DNA of 7,136 bases from an uncultured Phycisphaerae bacterium. Lineage in GTDB: Bacteria > Planctomycetota > Phycisphaerae > Sedimentisphaerales > Anaerohalosphaeraceae. The DNA lies in the NCBI GenBank assembly GCA_937995495.1, contig CALKKA010000002.1:1-7136 (forward strand). The letters are read 5' to 3'. This document shows, in pieces, positions 6,768 through 7,136 of the stretch. The notes beneath the pieces are model-generated. The model was not told the origin of the DNA. It saw only the letters and a program-made list of their open reading frames with translations, and ran no database searches. Position numbers and translations under genes: made by a program. Numbering within the stretch: position 1 is the stretch's first letter; the number at the start of each line of letters is the position of its first letter.

Positions 6768-7136
6768 TCGTATCAGTTTATACTTTTTGCTTTGCTGCTG
6801 CCAGACAGAAACGTCCTGTGGCAGATATTCTTTGACATCAAATGATGTTCGAACGATGTGTCGAATCTGTTCGAGACTTTGAAGCTGCCCCGCGGCTTTG
6901 GCCTGCATCAGTATGTTGCCGCTGGCAGTGGCTTCAATCGGGCCGGTGATGACTTTTTTACCGGTCGCATCAGCAGTAAACTGGCAAAGCAGTTCATTCT
7001 GGATACCACCCCCGACGATATGCAGACAATCAATGGAGTTACCCGTTAGCGTCTCAAGTTGCCGGAGCACCCATGCATAATTCAAGGCCAGGCTCTCTAA
7101 GACCGAACGGACCATGGTTCCTTGGTCTTCAATTTT
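6765..7136 (-). CDS. FGGY-family carbohydrate kinase, C-terminal end (rhamnulokinase-like; 5' truncated)
   Basis: Only the last 123 residues are inside the window. The frame is open to the right edge (KIEDQGT precedes the methionine at 7115), so that methionine is internal. The visible part belongs to the second actin-like domain of FGGY sugar kinases, which carries the nucleotide-binding site: ESLALNYAWVL at 14-24, LHIVGGGIQNELL at 38-50, and TGPIEATASGNILMQA at 64-79. These motifs resemble rhamnulokinase (RhaB: HIVGGG.QN.LL and GP.EA) more than E. coli FucK, whose corresponding motif is LLLVGGGSRN. In this operon the likely reaction is ATP-dependent phosphorylation of L-fuculose at C1, and RhaB-type enzymes are known to tolerate related 6-deoxyketoses. 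L-rhamnulose or another ketose remains possible. It ends 11 nt before fucI. Confidence 0.87.
   Translation of the reverse strand, partial: KIEDQGTMVRSVLESLALNYAWVLRQLETLTGNSIDCLHIVGGGIQNELLCQFTADATGKKVITGPIEATASGNILMQAKAAGQLQSLEQIRHIVRTSFDVKEYLPQDVSVWQQQSKKYKLIR

Noticed and set aside
6765..7115. A complete small protein of 116 residues starting at the ATG at 7115
   Set aside because: The frame continues to the right edge and the sequence is the C-terminal part of an FGGY kinase, so it is a truncated larger gene.

Overview
The window carries two convergent transcription units from what looks like a Gram-negative-type bacterium. By eye the G+C is near 50%. The gene mix (RbsABC-type sugar importer, L-fucose isomerase, a rhamnulokinase-type kinase, and an E1 enzyme of the form often found as an alpha/beta fusion) would fit an anaerobic or marine polysaccharide user, for example in the Planctomycetes-Verrucomicrobia-Kiritimatiellota group. 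That placement is a low-confidence impression. No rRNA, tRNA or marker gene is present to test it.

Plus strand, 1-903: the 3' part of a thiamine-diphosphate-dependent 2-oxoacid dehydrogenase E1 component (beta-type half). It is cut by the left edge and followed by a strong intrinsic terminator at 928-963.

Minus strand, right edge down to 1078: six tightly packed genes, in transcription order. They are the C-terminal end of an FGGY sugar kinase (closest by eye to rhamnulokinase), L-fucose isomerase (fucI), a periplasmic sugar-binding protein, a two-domain sugar ABC ATPase, a sugar ABC permease, and an L-fucose mutarotase (fucU). The gaps are 11, 15, 3, 1 and 23 nt, so this reads as one operon. 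Its promoter, and any regulator or aldolase gene, would lie beyond the right edge.

How the genes fit together: the binding protein, ATPase and permease import a 6-deoxyhexose or related sugar. FucU equilibrates its anomers, FucI isomerises L-fucose to L-fuculose, and the kinase phosphorylates the ketose for a later aldolase step. Sugar specificity (L-fucose rather than another sugar such as D-arabinose) is inferred from the isomerase and mutarotase, not from the transporter.

The 174-nt region between the convergent units holds the plus-strand terminator and a weaker nested inverted repeat that may serve the minus-strand operon. I saw no mobile element, CRISPR array, RNA gene or clearly undescribed system. 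The most interesting points are the mixed composition of the sugar pathway, the possible alpha/beta fusion of the truncated E1, and the higher G+C of fucI relative to its operon partners.
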